Shown here: positions 1 through 6,913 of the stretch, in pieces
How positions within the stretch are numbered: position 1 is the stretch's first letter
How the letters are laid out: each line of letters opens with the position of its first letter
NCBI GenBank assembly: GCA_016291915.1
Contig: JAEEZP010000002.1
Location: 1 to 7,161, forward strand
Reading direction: 5' to 3'
DNA: 7,161 bases
Origin: Prevotella sp.
Lineage (GTDB): Bacteria > Bacteroidota > Bacteroidia > Bacteroidales > Bacteroidaceae
The notes under the pieces: generated by a model
What the model was told of the DNA's origin: nothing
Seen by the model: only the letters and a program-made list of their open reading frames with translations
Databases searched by the model: none
Translations under genes and position numbers: made by a program

Positions 1-219
1 ATGGTAGATGCGATGACCACCTACGGAGCTGACTCCTTTGCCGGACGACTGAGTTGTATCTTCCAGGGAAGTACCGACACCACCTTCTATATCTTAGCCG
101 TTTACTTCGGCAGTGTGGGCATTAGATACACCCGTCATGCAGTAACCTGCGGACTGTTGGCTGATCTTGCCGGCATCATCGCCGCCATCTTCATCGCCTA
201 CTTCTTCTTCGGGGGGTAA
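1..219 (+). CDS. spmB: SpmB-type spore-maturation/nucleoside-recognition membrane protein, C-terminal part
   Basis: Only the last 72 codons are present. The reading frame is open from base 1 to TAA at 217-219, and the ATG at base 1 is almost certainly an internal methionine, so the true start lies upstream of the window. The segment GADSFAGRL, then FQGSTDTTFYILAVYFGSVG, then TCGLLADLAGI is what I recognise as the conserved end of SpmB (Gate/nucleoside-recognition family). The stretch from about residue 45 to 70 is a hydrophobic membrane helix. From family knowledge, SpmA and SpmB act in spore-core dehydration in Bacillus; Bacteroidota that do not sporulate carry an SpmA-SpmB fusion of about 400 residues whose role is unknown, probably in transport. 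Whether this copy is fused cannot be seen here. The flippase gene follows after 39 bp on the same strand. The family call is firm, the function is not. Confidence 0.85.
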   Translation: MVDAMTTYGADSFAGRLSCIFQGSTDTTFYILAVYFGSVGIRYTRHAVTCGLLADLAGIIAAIFIAYFFFGG

Positions 220-225
220 TATAAA

Positions 226-239
226 GTGAAGAGTGAAGA
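226..239 (+). repeat. Two tandem copies of GTGAAGA
   Basis: The heptamer GTGAAGA occurs twice back to back (226-232 and 233-239) in the 39-bp gap between the SpmB-type gene and the flippase gene. It is non-coding and lies 20 bp upstream of the flippase start. Two copies could be chance. I have an unverified impression that short GTGAAGA-type tandem runs recur between Prevotella genes, which would make it a slippage-prone spacer. Confidence 0.4.
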
Positions 240-258
240 ATCATGAATAAACTGCATT

Positions 259-1752
259 ATGGCAAATCTGAAATCATTAGCTAAGGATACCGCGATATAC
301 GGACTATCGAGCATTGTCGCCCGGTTTATCAACTATCTGTTAGTGCCCATACAGACAGCTCGCTTTGCTGCCTCAGGGGGTGAGTACGGCATCATCACCA
401 ATGTATATGCCTATGTGTCGCTGCTCATCATCCTACTGACCTTCGGTATGGAGACGACTTTCTTCCGCTTTATGAGTAAAGAGGGAGAAGATCCGAAGAA
501 AGTCTATTCCACCACGCTGACCATGCTCTTGATGAGCACCGTCATCTCGATAGTGTTGGTGATAACGTTCCTGCACCCGATAGCGGCCGCAGCCGGTTAT
601 GCCGATCATCCGGAGTATGTAGCCGTGATGTTCATCACCGTGGCTATCGATGCTTTCACAGCCATTCCCTTTGCCTATCTGCGTTATCTGCACAGACCCA
701 TCAAGTTCGCCGCACTGAAAATCATCAACATCCTGTTGAATATCACGTTGAACATCCTCTACCTCATCGTGCTGCCAGCCCTCCAGTGGGATCCCTTCGG
801 CATCTACGACGAGCAGTTCACCCTCAACGTGGCCTTCGTCTTCTATATCAACCTTTTCTGTACCTGCGCCACATTGTTGATGTTGTGGAAGGAATGGGGA
901 GGCAAAGAGTTTAAGATTGACAAACCAACGTGCAAACGGATGCTCAGTTATACCTGGCCGCTACTCGTCATGGGACTGGCGGGACAACTCAACCAAGCTG
1001 CCTCGCAGATTCTCTTCCCGTATCTCTTCGACGGTTCACAGGAAGAGGCACGTGCCCAGCTCGGCATCTATGGTGCCTGTATCAAGATTGCCATGATCAT
1101 GGTGATGATCACACAAGCCTTCCGGTTTGCTTATGAGCCGTTTGTCTTCGGAAAGTCGAAAGACAAAGACAACCGCGATACCTATGCCCAAGCGATGAAA
1201 TTCTATCTGATCTTCACACTGCTGGCATTCCTGGCAGTGATGGGTTATCTGAATATCCTGAAGTATCTGATTGGCAAGAGCTACTGGGAGGGATTGCGCG
1301 TTGTGCCTATCGTGATGGCTGCTGAGATCATGTTCGGTGTGTTCTTCAACCTGTCCTTCTGGTATAAGCTGACAGACAGGACCATCTGGGGAGCCTACTT
1401 CTCCGGTATCGGTGCCATCGTCCTGATCACCATCGATATCCTGCTCATTCCGAAATACAGTTATATGGCCTGTGCTTGGGCAGGATTTGCAGCATACTGC
1501 ACATCGATGCTGCTCTCCTATTTCATCGGACAGCGTTATTATCCCATCACCTATCCCATCAAGGATATGGTCATCTATACCCTCCTGGCCATCGTGTTAT
1601 TCGGAGGAATATTACTGGCGAACGCCAACCTCCCCTTCTGGGGAGCTATCGCCGTCAACACACTGCTCATCCTCCTCTTCATGGCATTCATCATCAAGCG
1701 CGATCTGCCGTTGGGCAGCATCCCCGTCATCGGCAGATATTTCAAGAAATAA
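259..1752 (+). CDS. Oligosaccharide flippase family protein (MOP superfamily, Wzx-like)
   Basis: This 497-residue polytopic inner-membrane protein likely flips a lipid-linked oligosaccharide from cytoplasm to periplasm. Hydrophobic segments fall at roughly 12-32, 45-65, 83-105, 118-140, 148-172, 190-210, 230-250, 268-290, 312-334, 345-367, 377-397, 403-424, 437-455 and 458-478, which gives the 14 helices typical of MOP/polysaccharide-synthesis exporters. The N-terminal pattern (LAKDTAIYGLSSIVARFINY, then the EYG loop at 42-44 and FRF at 69-71) is typical of Bacteroidota Wzx-like proteins. The length is normal and no frameshift is seen. ATG at 259 is chosen because the protein begins with the expected short cytoplasmic lead; the nearby ATG at 243 is in another frame and stops quickly. 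There is no Shine-Dalgarno, as usual in this phylum. No glycosyltransferase, ligase or polymerase gene is adjacent, so the substrate (LPS, capsule or other glycan) cannot be inferred. Less likely alternatives are a MurJ- or MATE-type member of the same superfamily. Confidence 0.88.
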   Translation: MANLKSLAKDTAIYGLSSIVARFINYLLVPIQTARFAASGGEYGIITNVYAYVSLLIILLTFGMETTFFRFMSKEGEDPKKVYSTTLTMLLMSTVISIVLVITFLHPIAAAAGYADHPEYVAVMFITVAIDAFTAIPFAYLRYLHRPIKFAALKIINILLNITLNILYLIVLPALQWDPFGIYDEQFTLNVAFVFYINLFCTCATLLMLWKEWGGKEFKIDKPTCKRMLSYTWPLLVMGLAGQLNQAASQILFPYLFDGSQEEARAQLGIYGACIKIAMIMVMITQAFRFAYEPFVFGKSKDKDNRDTYAQAMKFYLIFTLLAFLAVMGYLNILKYLIGKSYWEGLRVVPIVMAAEIMFGVFFNLSFWYKLTDRTIWGAYFSGIGAIVLITIDILLIPKYSYMACAWAGFAAYCTSMLLSYFIGQRYYPITYPIKDMVIYTLLAIVLFGGILLANANLPFWGAIAVNTLLILLFMAFIIKRDLPLGSIPVIGRYFKK

Positions 1753-1798
1753 TCCTACTGATACTATATAATGTATATTCACTAAAATCAATTATAAC

Positions 1799-3916
1799 AT
1801 GAAAAGATTTCTATTAGCTACATTCACATTCATTACTGCCATGACAGCAAAGGCAGACGAAGGAATGTGGACACTCTACAATCTGCCTGAAGCTGTGTAC
1901 AAACAGATGCAGGCTGAAGGGTTCACCATGCCCTACGACCAACTCTACAGTAGCAACAACGCTATTAAGAACTGTGTGATCAACTTCTCCGGCTATTGCT
2001 CCGGCGTGGTGGTCTCTCCCAACGGTTTGGTCTTCACCAATCACCACTGTGGTTTTGAGAGCATCCGCAGTCACTCCACGGTGGAGCATGACTACATGCT
2101 GAACGGTTTTATCGCCAACAGTTATGAGGAAGAACTGCCGAATAAGAATATGTTCGTCAGTTTTATGCGTGAACAATATGATATCACCGACCGCCTCTTC
2201 CAGGCTGCCAAGGAGAAGAATATCCCCGACTCCGACTGGGATGGACTGATCGAATCATTCATGCGTCAGATGAACGACTCGGTGAAGAAGATCGACAAGA
2301 CACTGCATGTAGAGATACAACCTTTCTACGAAGGTAATAAATACTATGCTACTGTCTATCAGTTGTTCCCCGACGTACGCTTGGTGTTCGCCATTCCCAA
2401 GTCGATGGGTAAGTTCGGTGGTGAGACAGACAACTGGATGTGGCCGCGCCAGACATGCGACTTCTCCGTCTTCCGTATCTATGCCGATCCCAAGACCAAC
2501 GGTCCTGCCGAGTACAGCAAAGACAATGTGCCTTATCATCCGAAATCATGGTCACCCGTCAGCATGCAGGGATATAAAGATGGTGACTTCTCCATGACCA
2601 TCGGTTATCCCGGTTCTACCAACCGTTATCTGAGCAGCTACGGTATCCGTCAGATGCGTGAGGCAGAGAACAGCACCCGTGCCCAGGTTCGTGGTGTCAA
2701 GCAGGAGGTGATGAAGAAACATATGGATGCCTCAGAGGCTGTACGTATCAAGTACGACAGTAAGTATGCGCAGAGCTCCAACTACTGGAAGAACTCCATC
2801 GGCATGAACAAATGTATCGATTCCATCGGCATTATCCGTCAGAAAGCGGAATACGAAGAGAAGATCCGTGCCTTCCAGGATAAGACCGGTTATCTGAAAG
2901 GACAGCTCGACTTCGGTAAGATGAAGCAGTTGTATGATGAGGTACTGGAGCCTACCCGCACCATGTATTATTTCTACGAGACCTTCCGCCGTACCAACGA
3001 ACTGACCACCCGTGCGATGAGAGTGAATTCCGCCGGCTATGAGCTGAAAGGACCGGAGGGTAATCCCAAGAAACAGTATTTCGAGATTCCCGACAACAGT
3101 GATGAGTGGGATGAAGCCCTCGACAAAGAGGTGTTAGCCGTATTGCTGAAGAACTACAAAGAGAATGTTCCCGAGAAGAATCTGCCCGATTTCTATCAGA
3201 CCATCAGTAAGAAATATAAAAACGACTATACGAAATATGTGAACGACGTATATAAGAAGTCGTGTCTGATGAAGGGTAAGAAGATCTTCCCCAACAAGAA
3301 GAAGTATCTGAAAGACATGGGCGTGAAGATGGGCCTCGACCTGATGGCCTGCATCGGTGAGATGCAACAGGTGCTTCCTGAGAAGGTACAGCAGATAGCA
3401 GAACAAGAGAAATACCTCTGTGCCGCCAAGTTGCGCATGGAAGAGGATATGCCTCACTACAGCGATGCTAACTTCACCATGCGTCTGAGCTACGGACAGG
3501 TGGGTGAATATCTGCTGAACGGTAAGCCCTCCGGCTATTACACCACGGCAGAGAGTATCGTGGAGAAGATGAAAAAAGCCGATTTGATCGAGGAATACTA
3601 TGCTGAGCCTATCATGCATGAACTGCTGGGTGCAAAGGACTTCGGTAAATATACCGATCCGAGAACCGGCAAGATGCAGCTGTGCTTCCTCACCAACAAC
3701 GACATCACCGGTGGTAACAGCGGTTCACCGATGTTTAACGGTAAGGGCGAGCTCATCGGACTGGCCTTCGACGGTAACTGGGACAGTCTGTCGAGTGATA
3801 TCTTCTTCGACACGCAACTGGCCCGTTGTATCGGTGTTGACATCCGTTTCGTCTTGTTTATGATGGACAAATGGGGACATGCCGACCGTCTGATCAAAGA
3901 GATTAACGCTAAATAA
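1799..3916 (+). CDS. dpp7: S46 family serine dipeptidyl-peptidase, DPP7-type
   Basis: A 705-residue periplasmic exopeptidase that removes dipeptides from the N-terminus of oligopeptides. Residues 1-19 form a Sec signal peptide ending AKA before Asp20. The chymotrypsin-like double barrel is split: an N-terminal part to about 275, a helical insertion of about 280-570 that caps the active site, then the rest of the barrel. Visible catalytic residues are His83 (TNHHCGF), Asp221 (TCDFSVFRIYAD) and Ser641 (GGNSGSP). Asn212 and Trp213 (ETDNWMWP), Asn328 (SSNYW) and Asp658 correspond to residues known in S46 enzymes to bind the substrate amino-terminus. The residue 18 after the catalytic Ser is Gly659; family knowledge places Gly here in DPP7/DAP BII (broad, hydrophobic P1) and Arg in DPP11 (Asp/Glu P1). 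The length fits S46 (about 700-720). No type IX secretion tail or lipobox Cys is seen. The 46-bp AT-rich leader ending AATTATAAC supports this start. The GH2 gene begins 10 bp after the stop. Confidence 0.95.
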   Translation: MKRFLLATFTFITAMTAKADEGMWTLYNLPEAVYKQMQAEGFTMPYDQLYSSNNAIKNCVINFSGYCSGVVVSPNGLVFTNHHCGFESIRSHSTVEHDYMLNGFIANSYEEELPNKNMFVSFMREQYDITDRLFQAAKEKNIPDSDWDGLIESFMRQMNDSVKKIDKTLHVEIQPFYEGNKYYATVYQLFPDVRLVFAIPKSMGKFGGETDNWMWPRQTCDFSVFRIYADPKTNGPAEYSKDNVPYHPKSWSPVSMQGYKDGDFSMTIGYPGSTNRYLSSYGIRQMREAENSTRAQVRGVKQEVMKKHMDASEAVRIKYDSKYAQSSNYWKNSIGMNKCIDSIGIIRQKAEYEEKIRAFQDKTGYLKGQLDFGKMKQLYDEVLEPTRTMYYFYETFRRTNELTTRAMRVNSAGYELKGPEGNPKKQYFEIPDNSDEWDEALDKEVLAVLLKNYKENVPEKNLPDFYQTISKKYKNDYTKYVNDVYKKSCLMKGKKIFPNKKKYLKDMGVKMGLDLMACIGEMQQVLPEKVQQIAEQEKYLCAAKLRMEEDMPHYSDANFTMRLSYGQVGEYLLNGKPSGYYTTAESIVEKMKKADLIEEYYAEPIMHELLGAKDFGKYTDPRTGKMQLCFLTNNDITGGNSGSPMFNGKGELIGLAFDGNWDSLSSDIFFDTQLARCIGVDIRFVLFMMDKWGHADRLIKEINAK

Positions 3917-3926
3917 TCCATGTAGT

Positions 3927-6701
3927 ATGAAGAAAATTGCAACGATCCTTATCCTATCACTCATTCCTTTGCTGTCTGTAGCACAGCAAAGGAGTGAATA
4001 TATCGACCTGCAGGGCAACTGGATGTTCTCCCTGGATCCTGAAGGCAGCGTAACACCTAACACCCGTCTTGTTGATGAGATACGCCTGCCCGGTACGACA
4101 GACACCAACCGGAAGGGAAATGTTCTTAAGGATACGTTGCAGACAGGACATTTGTCACGTCTCTACGCGTACGTCGGCAAAGCCTGGTATAAACGGTATG
4201 TTGACATTCCGGAGAACTGGAAGAACAAACGTATTGTGCTCTTTATGGAGCGCACCAAACCATCCACCGTCTTTATCGACGGGAAGGAAGTGGGGTCACA
4301 AAACAATATCTCCACCCCTCAGGAATATACGTTGACAGACTTCCTCAAACCGGGAAGGCACATACTGACGGTGATGATCGACAACAGTGAGCATAGGGTT
4401 CCTAAGCAGCTTATCAGCAACTCCCACGCTTATACGGAAGACACCCAGACCAACTGGAACGGCATGCTGGGGAAAATTCTGCTGAAAGCCGCTGACCCGC
4501 TGTATATCGAAGACATACAGTTCACCGTGGATGGCACACAGAAAACACTGAATATGGACACCCGACTGAGAGGGGCCATCAAGAAAAAGATCAACCTTAA
4601 ATATTTACTGATCCCCTGGGGGGCTGACTACGGCATTGTCGTAGCCCAGCAGGAGATACAACCGACGAAGGAGACACAGCATCGCATCACGCTCACCTAC
4701 CGCAATGACAGTCTGGACCTATGGAGTGAGCATCACCCCACCCTCTACCGTATGCGTGTGGAGATAGATAACGGTGATGCTAAGGAGAAGGTCTTCGGAC
4801 TAAGAACCTTCCATACGAAAGGTACACAGTTCTTTATCAACGACAAGCTCACCTTCCTAAGGGGAAAGCACGATGCCTGCGTGTTCCCCCTCACCGGTCA
4901 TGTGCCCATGGATATCAGTTCGTGGCGACGTTACATGCAGATATGCAAGGGTTACGGCATCAACCATATCCGTTTCCACTCGTGGTGCCCACCCGAGGCT
5001 TGCTTCCTTGCTGCCGACATCGAGGGTGTTTACCTGCAGCCGGAACTTCCCTTCTGGGGAAAGTTTGACAAAGCTGATCTGTCACTGATGGATTTCCTGT
5101 ATAAAGAGGGTATGAACATCCTACTCACCTACGGGCATCATCCCTCGTTCGTGATGTTCGCCTTGGGTAACGAACTGAGCGGAGACATCGATGCGATGAA
5201 GAGATTCATCAACGGATACCGTAAGATCGATAAGACAAAACTGTACACCTTCGGCTCCAACACCTTCCTGGGATATGGGGGATGGAACGATGAAATGGAC
5301 TATTTCACCACCTGTCGTAACGGCGGAGAGAAATGGGGCACGTTTGATACGCACACCCGGGGATCCTTCTCTTTTGCCGATGTCTTCGACGGTGGTATCA
5401 TCAACAGTATGTATCCGAACACGCAGTATTCCTTCTCCAAGGCCATCGCCGGTGTACCCATGCCCGTGATCAGTCATGAGACCGGACAGTTCCAGACCTA
5501 TCCCGACTATCGTGAGATCAACAAATACAGCGGTGTGCTGTATCCCTATAACCTGAAGGAGTTCCAGAGACGTCTGGAGAAGGCGGGGATGCTCGATCAG
5601 GCTCTCGACTTCCACAAAGCATCCGGTGCCTGGAGCCTCCAACTGTATAAGGCAGATATCGAGATGGATCTGCGCACGCCGGGATTCGGCGGTTTCCAAC
5701 TGCTCGACATCCAGGATTATCCCGGTCAGGGCAGTGCCTACGTGGGAATCCTCGATGCATTCATGGAGAGTAAAGGACTCACCACCCCGATGGAATGGCG
5801 CCAATGGTGCAACGACGTGGTGCCCCTGCTACTCTGGAAAGGCTACACCTGGAACAACGACGCATGGGAGGGAACCGTCCAGATAGCCAACTACGGGGAG
5901 ACATCCTTAAAGGACAAGAAACTGTCGTGGACCATCCGTTATCCCGACGGTCGTGTGCATAGCAGTGAGACATTTACGATCAACAACGACAGCATCGGGC
6001 TCTTCACCGCCGCCACTGTGAAAGGCAAACTGAATGACATCCAGAAAGCCACCCGACTGGATCTCGTCTTGCAGATAGAAGGCACACCTTACCGCAACAC
6101 CTATCCGATGTGGGTTTATCCGGAGAATAAGATCCGGGCTGCCGACACGAAAGGCATCATCATCACGAATACATTATCCGATGAAATCGTGAAAAAACTC
6201 CAACAAGGAGCCAAGGTGCTGTATATGCCCGACACCACCTCCATGGGGAAGAACAGAAATGATATCGTCCGTACACAGACCGTGGGAGGACTCTTCCAGA
6301 CCGACTACTGGAACTATGGCATGTTCAAGACCATATCAGGGAACAACAAGCGTCCGGTAAGTCCCGGCACCTTAGGAATCCTCACCGACCCCAAGCATCC
6401 GATCTTTAAGGACTTCCCCACCGACAGTCATACCAACTGGCAGTGGTTCCCCATGATCAAGGCCTCCAACCCTTCTATCCTCGATGAAACCGAGAAAAAT
6501 TACCGTCCTATCGTACAGGTAATCGATAATATCGAGCGCAACCACAAGTTAGGTCTCATCTACGAGTACAAGGTAGGAAAGGGAAAGATTCTCGTCTGCA
6601 TGTCACCGCTCAATCAACTGCAGCAGTACCCCGAGGCACGACAACTCTACAAGAGTATCCTCCACTACATACAGTCAACAGATTTTTTACCGCAGAGATA
6701 A
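3927..6701 (+). CDS. Secreted GH2-family glycoside hydrolase with GATase-like C-terminal domain
   Basis: A 924-residue retaining exo-glycosidase, probably periplasmic. Residues 1-19 are a signal peptide (hydrophobic core ILILSLIPLL, cleavage after SVA); there is no lipobox Cys. Domains in order: jelly-roll sugar-binding about 25-190 (LQGNWMFSLD, then LPGTTDT, then AWYKRYVDIP), Ig-like about 190-295, TIM barrel about 300-620, a second beta-sandwich about 635-735, and an alpha/beta GATase/Rossmann-like domain about 738-920. The likely acid/base is Glu416 in FALGNELSGD and the likely nucleophile Glu518 in ISHETGQ; INHIRFHSWCPPE at 345-357 is a typical GH2 barrel strand. The tail motifs RTPGFGGFQLLD (583-594) and GILDAFMESKG (607-617) place it in a GH2 group I associate with Bacteroidota proteins annotated as beta-galactosidase-like or acting on uronic-acid/pectic chains. 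The substrate cannot be decided from sequence. The 10-bp gap indicates co-transcription with the peptidase. No SusC/D or regulator is visible. The frame is intact and the length normal for the group. Confidence 0.9.
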   Translation: MKKIATILILSLIPLLSVAQQRSEYIDLQGNWMFSLDPEGSVTPNTRLVDEIRLPGTTDTNRKGNVLKDTLQTGHLSRLYAYVGKAWYKRYVDIPENWKNKRIVLFMERTKPSTVFIDGKEVGSQNNISTPQEYTLTDFLKPGRHILTVMIDNSEHRVPKQLISNSHAYTEDTQTNWNGMLGKILLKAADPLYIEDIQFTVDGTQKTLNMDTRLRGAIKKKINLKYLLIPWGADYGIVVAQQEIQPTKETQHRITLTYRNDSLDLWSEHHPTLYRMRVEIDNGDAKEKVFGLRTFHTKGTQFFINDKLTFLRGKHDACVFPLTGHVPMDISSWRRYMQICKGYGINHIRFHSWCPPEACFLAADIEGVYLQPELPFWGKFDKADLSLMDFLYKEGMNILLTYGHHPSFVMFALGNELSGDIDAMKRFINGYRKIDKTKLYTFGSNTFLGYGGWNDEMDYFTTCRNGGEKWGTFDTHTRGSFSFADVFDGGIINSMYPNTQYSFSKAIAGVPMPVISHETGQFQTYPDYREINKYSGVLYPYNLKEFQRRLEKAGMLDQALDFHKASGAWSLQLYKADIEMDLRTPGFGGFQLLDIQDYPGQGSAYVGILDAFMESKGLTTPMEWRQWCNDVVPLLLWKGYTWNNDAWEGTVQIANYGETSLKDKKLSWTIRYPDGRVHSSETFTINNDSIGLFTAATVKGKLNDIQKATRLDLVLQIEGTPYRNTYPMWVYPENKIRAADTKGIIITNTLSDEIVKKLQQGAKVLYMPDTTSMGKNRNDIVRTQTVGGLFQTDYWNYGMFKTISGNNKRPVSPGTLGILTDPKHPIFKDFPTDSHTNWQWFPMIKASNPSILDETEKNYRPIVQVIDNIERNHKLGLIYEYKVGKGKILVCMSPLNQLQQYPEARQLYKSILHYIQSTDFLPQR

Positions 6702-6776
6702 AGGGGAGAGATTATAGGGACAGATCGCATGATTCACACAGAATGATCAATAAGTTCCTATAATCTCAGATCCTTT
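6700..6776 (+). terminator. Long imperfect hairpin at the GH2 3' end, possible terminator
   Basis: The arms 6708-6721 and 6754-6767 pair over 14 bp (13 Watson-Crick pairs and one G-U at 6719/6756). Outside them AAAGG (6700-6704, starting within the stop codon) pairs with CCTTT (6772-6776). Inside, GATC (6723-6726) pairs with GATC (6745-6748), and ATTC (6732-6735) with GAAT (6741-6744) around loop ACACA. Its position directly after the operon's last stop suggests a 3'-end or terminator structure. No U-run follows immediately; the nearest T-rich stretch is at about 6802-6810. It could therefore be an RNA-stabilising 3' structure rather than an intrinsic terminator. Confidence 0.45.
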
Positions 6777-6857
6777 AAGGGCACGATAAAACTAAAAGAT
6801 GTTATTTTTAAGTTTCTCCATGCAAGCATTCTTGTTTTTGTTGTTATATATATGTAA

Positions 6858-6882
6858 AAGTCAATATCTATAAGTCAATATC
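6858..6882 (+). repeat. 11-bp direct repeat AAGTCAATATC, two copies
   Basis: AAGTCAATATC is at 6858-6868 and again, exactly, at 6872-6882, separated by TAT (14-bp period). It lies in the AT-rich stretch 6781-6900, about 35-55 bp upstream of the small ORF at 6914, where a regulator could bind. No recognisable Bacteroidota promoter (TTTG plus TAnnTTTG) is seen next to it; the nearest resemblance is TATATATG at 6847-6854 with no well-spaced -33 element. The role is unknown. Confidence 0.45.
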
Positions 6883-6903
6883 AACAACAATATAACTATA
6901 AGG

Positions 6904-6913
6904 AAAGGAGGAG
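6904..6913 (+). promoter_or_regulatory. Strong Shine-Dalgarno sequence before the small ORF
   Basis: AAAGGAGGAG directly precedes ATGATG. The AGGAGG core (6906-6911) sits 2 nt before the ATG at 6914 and 5 nt before the ATG at 6917, so the second ATG has the better spacing. None of the three complete large genes in the window has such a site, and Bacteroidota mRNAs generally lack it, so it stands out. It supports translation of the short ORF, but a purine-rich run could also arise by chance. Confidence 0.5.

Noticed and set aside
3134..3619. Minus-strand open frame (161 codons) opposite the dipeptidyl-peptidase gene
   Set aside because: It is wholly antisense to an intact, well-conserved S46 gene; the His- and Leu-rich translation is typical of an antisense shadow.
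5121..5804. Long minus-strand open frame (227 codons) opposite the GH2 gene
   Set aside because: It lies wholly inside the GH2 barrel coding sequence, has no recognisable domain, and its composition is what a strongly coding opposite strand produces.
1799..6701. Polysaccharide utilisation locus
   Set aside because: There is a GH2 enzyme, but no SusC/SusD pair, surface glycan-binding protein or sensor/regulator in the window.
6820..6873. 17-residue hydrophobic ORF (MQAFLFLLLYICKSQYL)
   Set aside because: It has no Shine-Dalgarno or good start context, is very short, and lies in AT-rich sequence where such frames are common.
6781..6900. Rightward Bacteroidota promoter for the small ORF
   Set aside because: TTTG at 6837-6840 and TATATATG at 6847-6854 resemble the two elements, but they are only 6 bp apart and the second has a mismatch.
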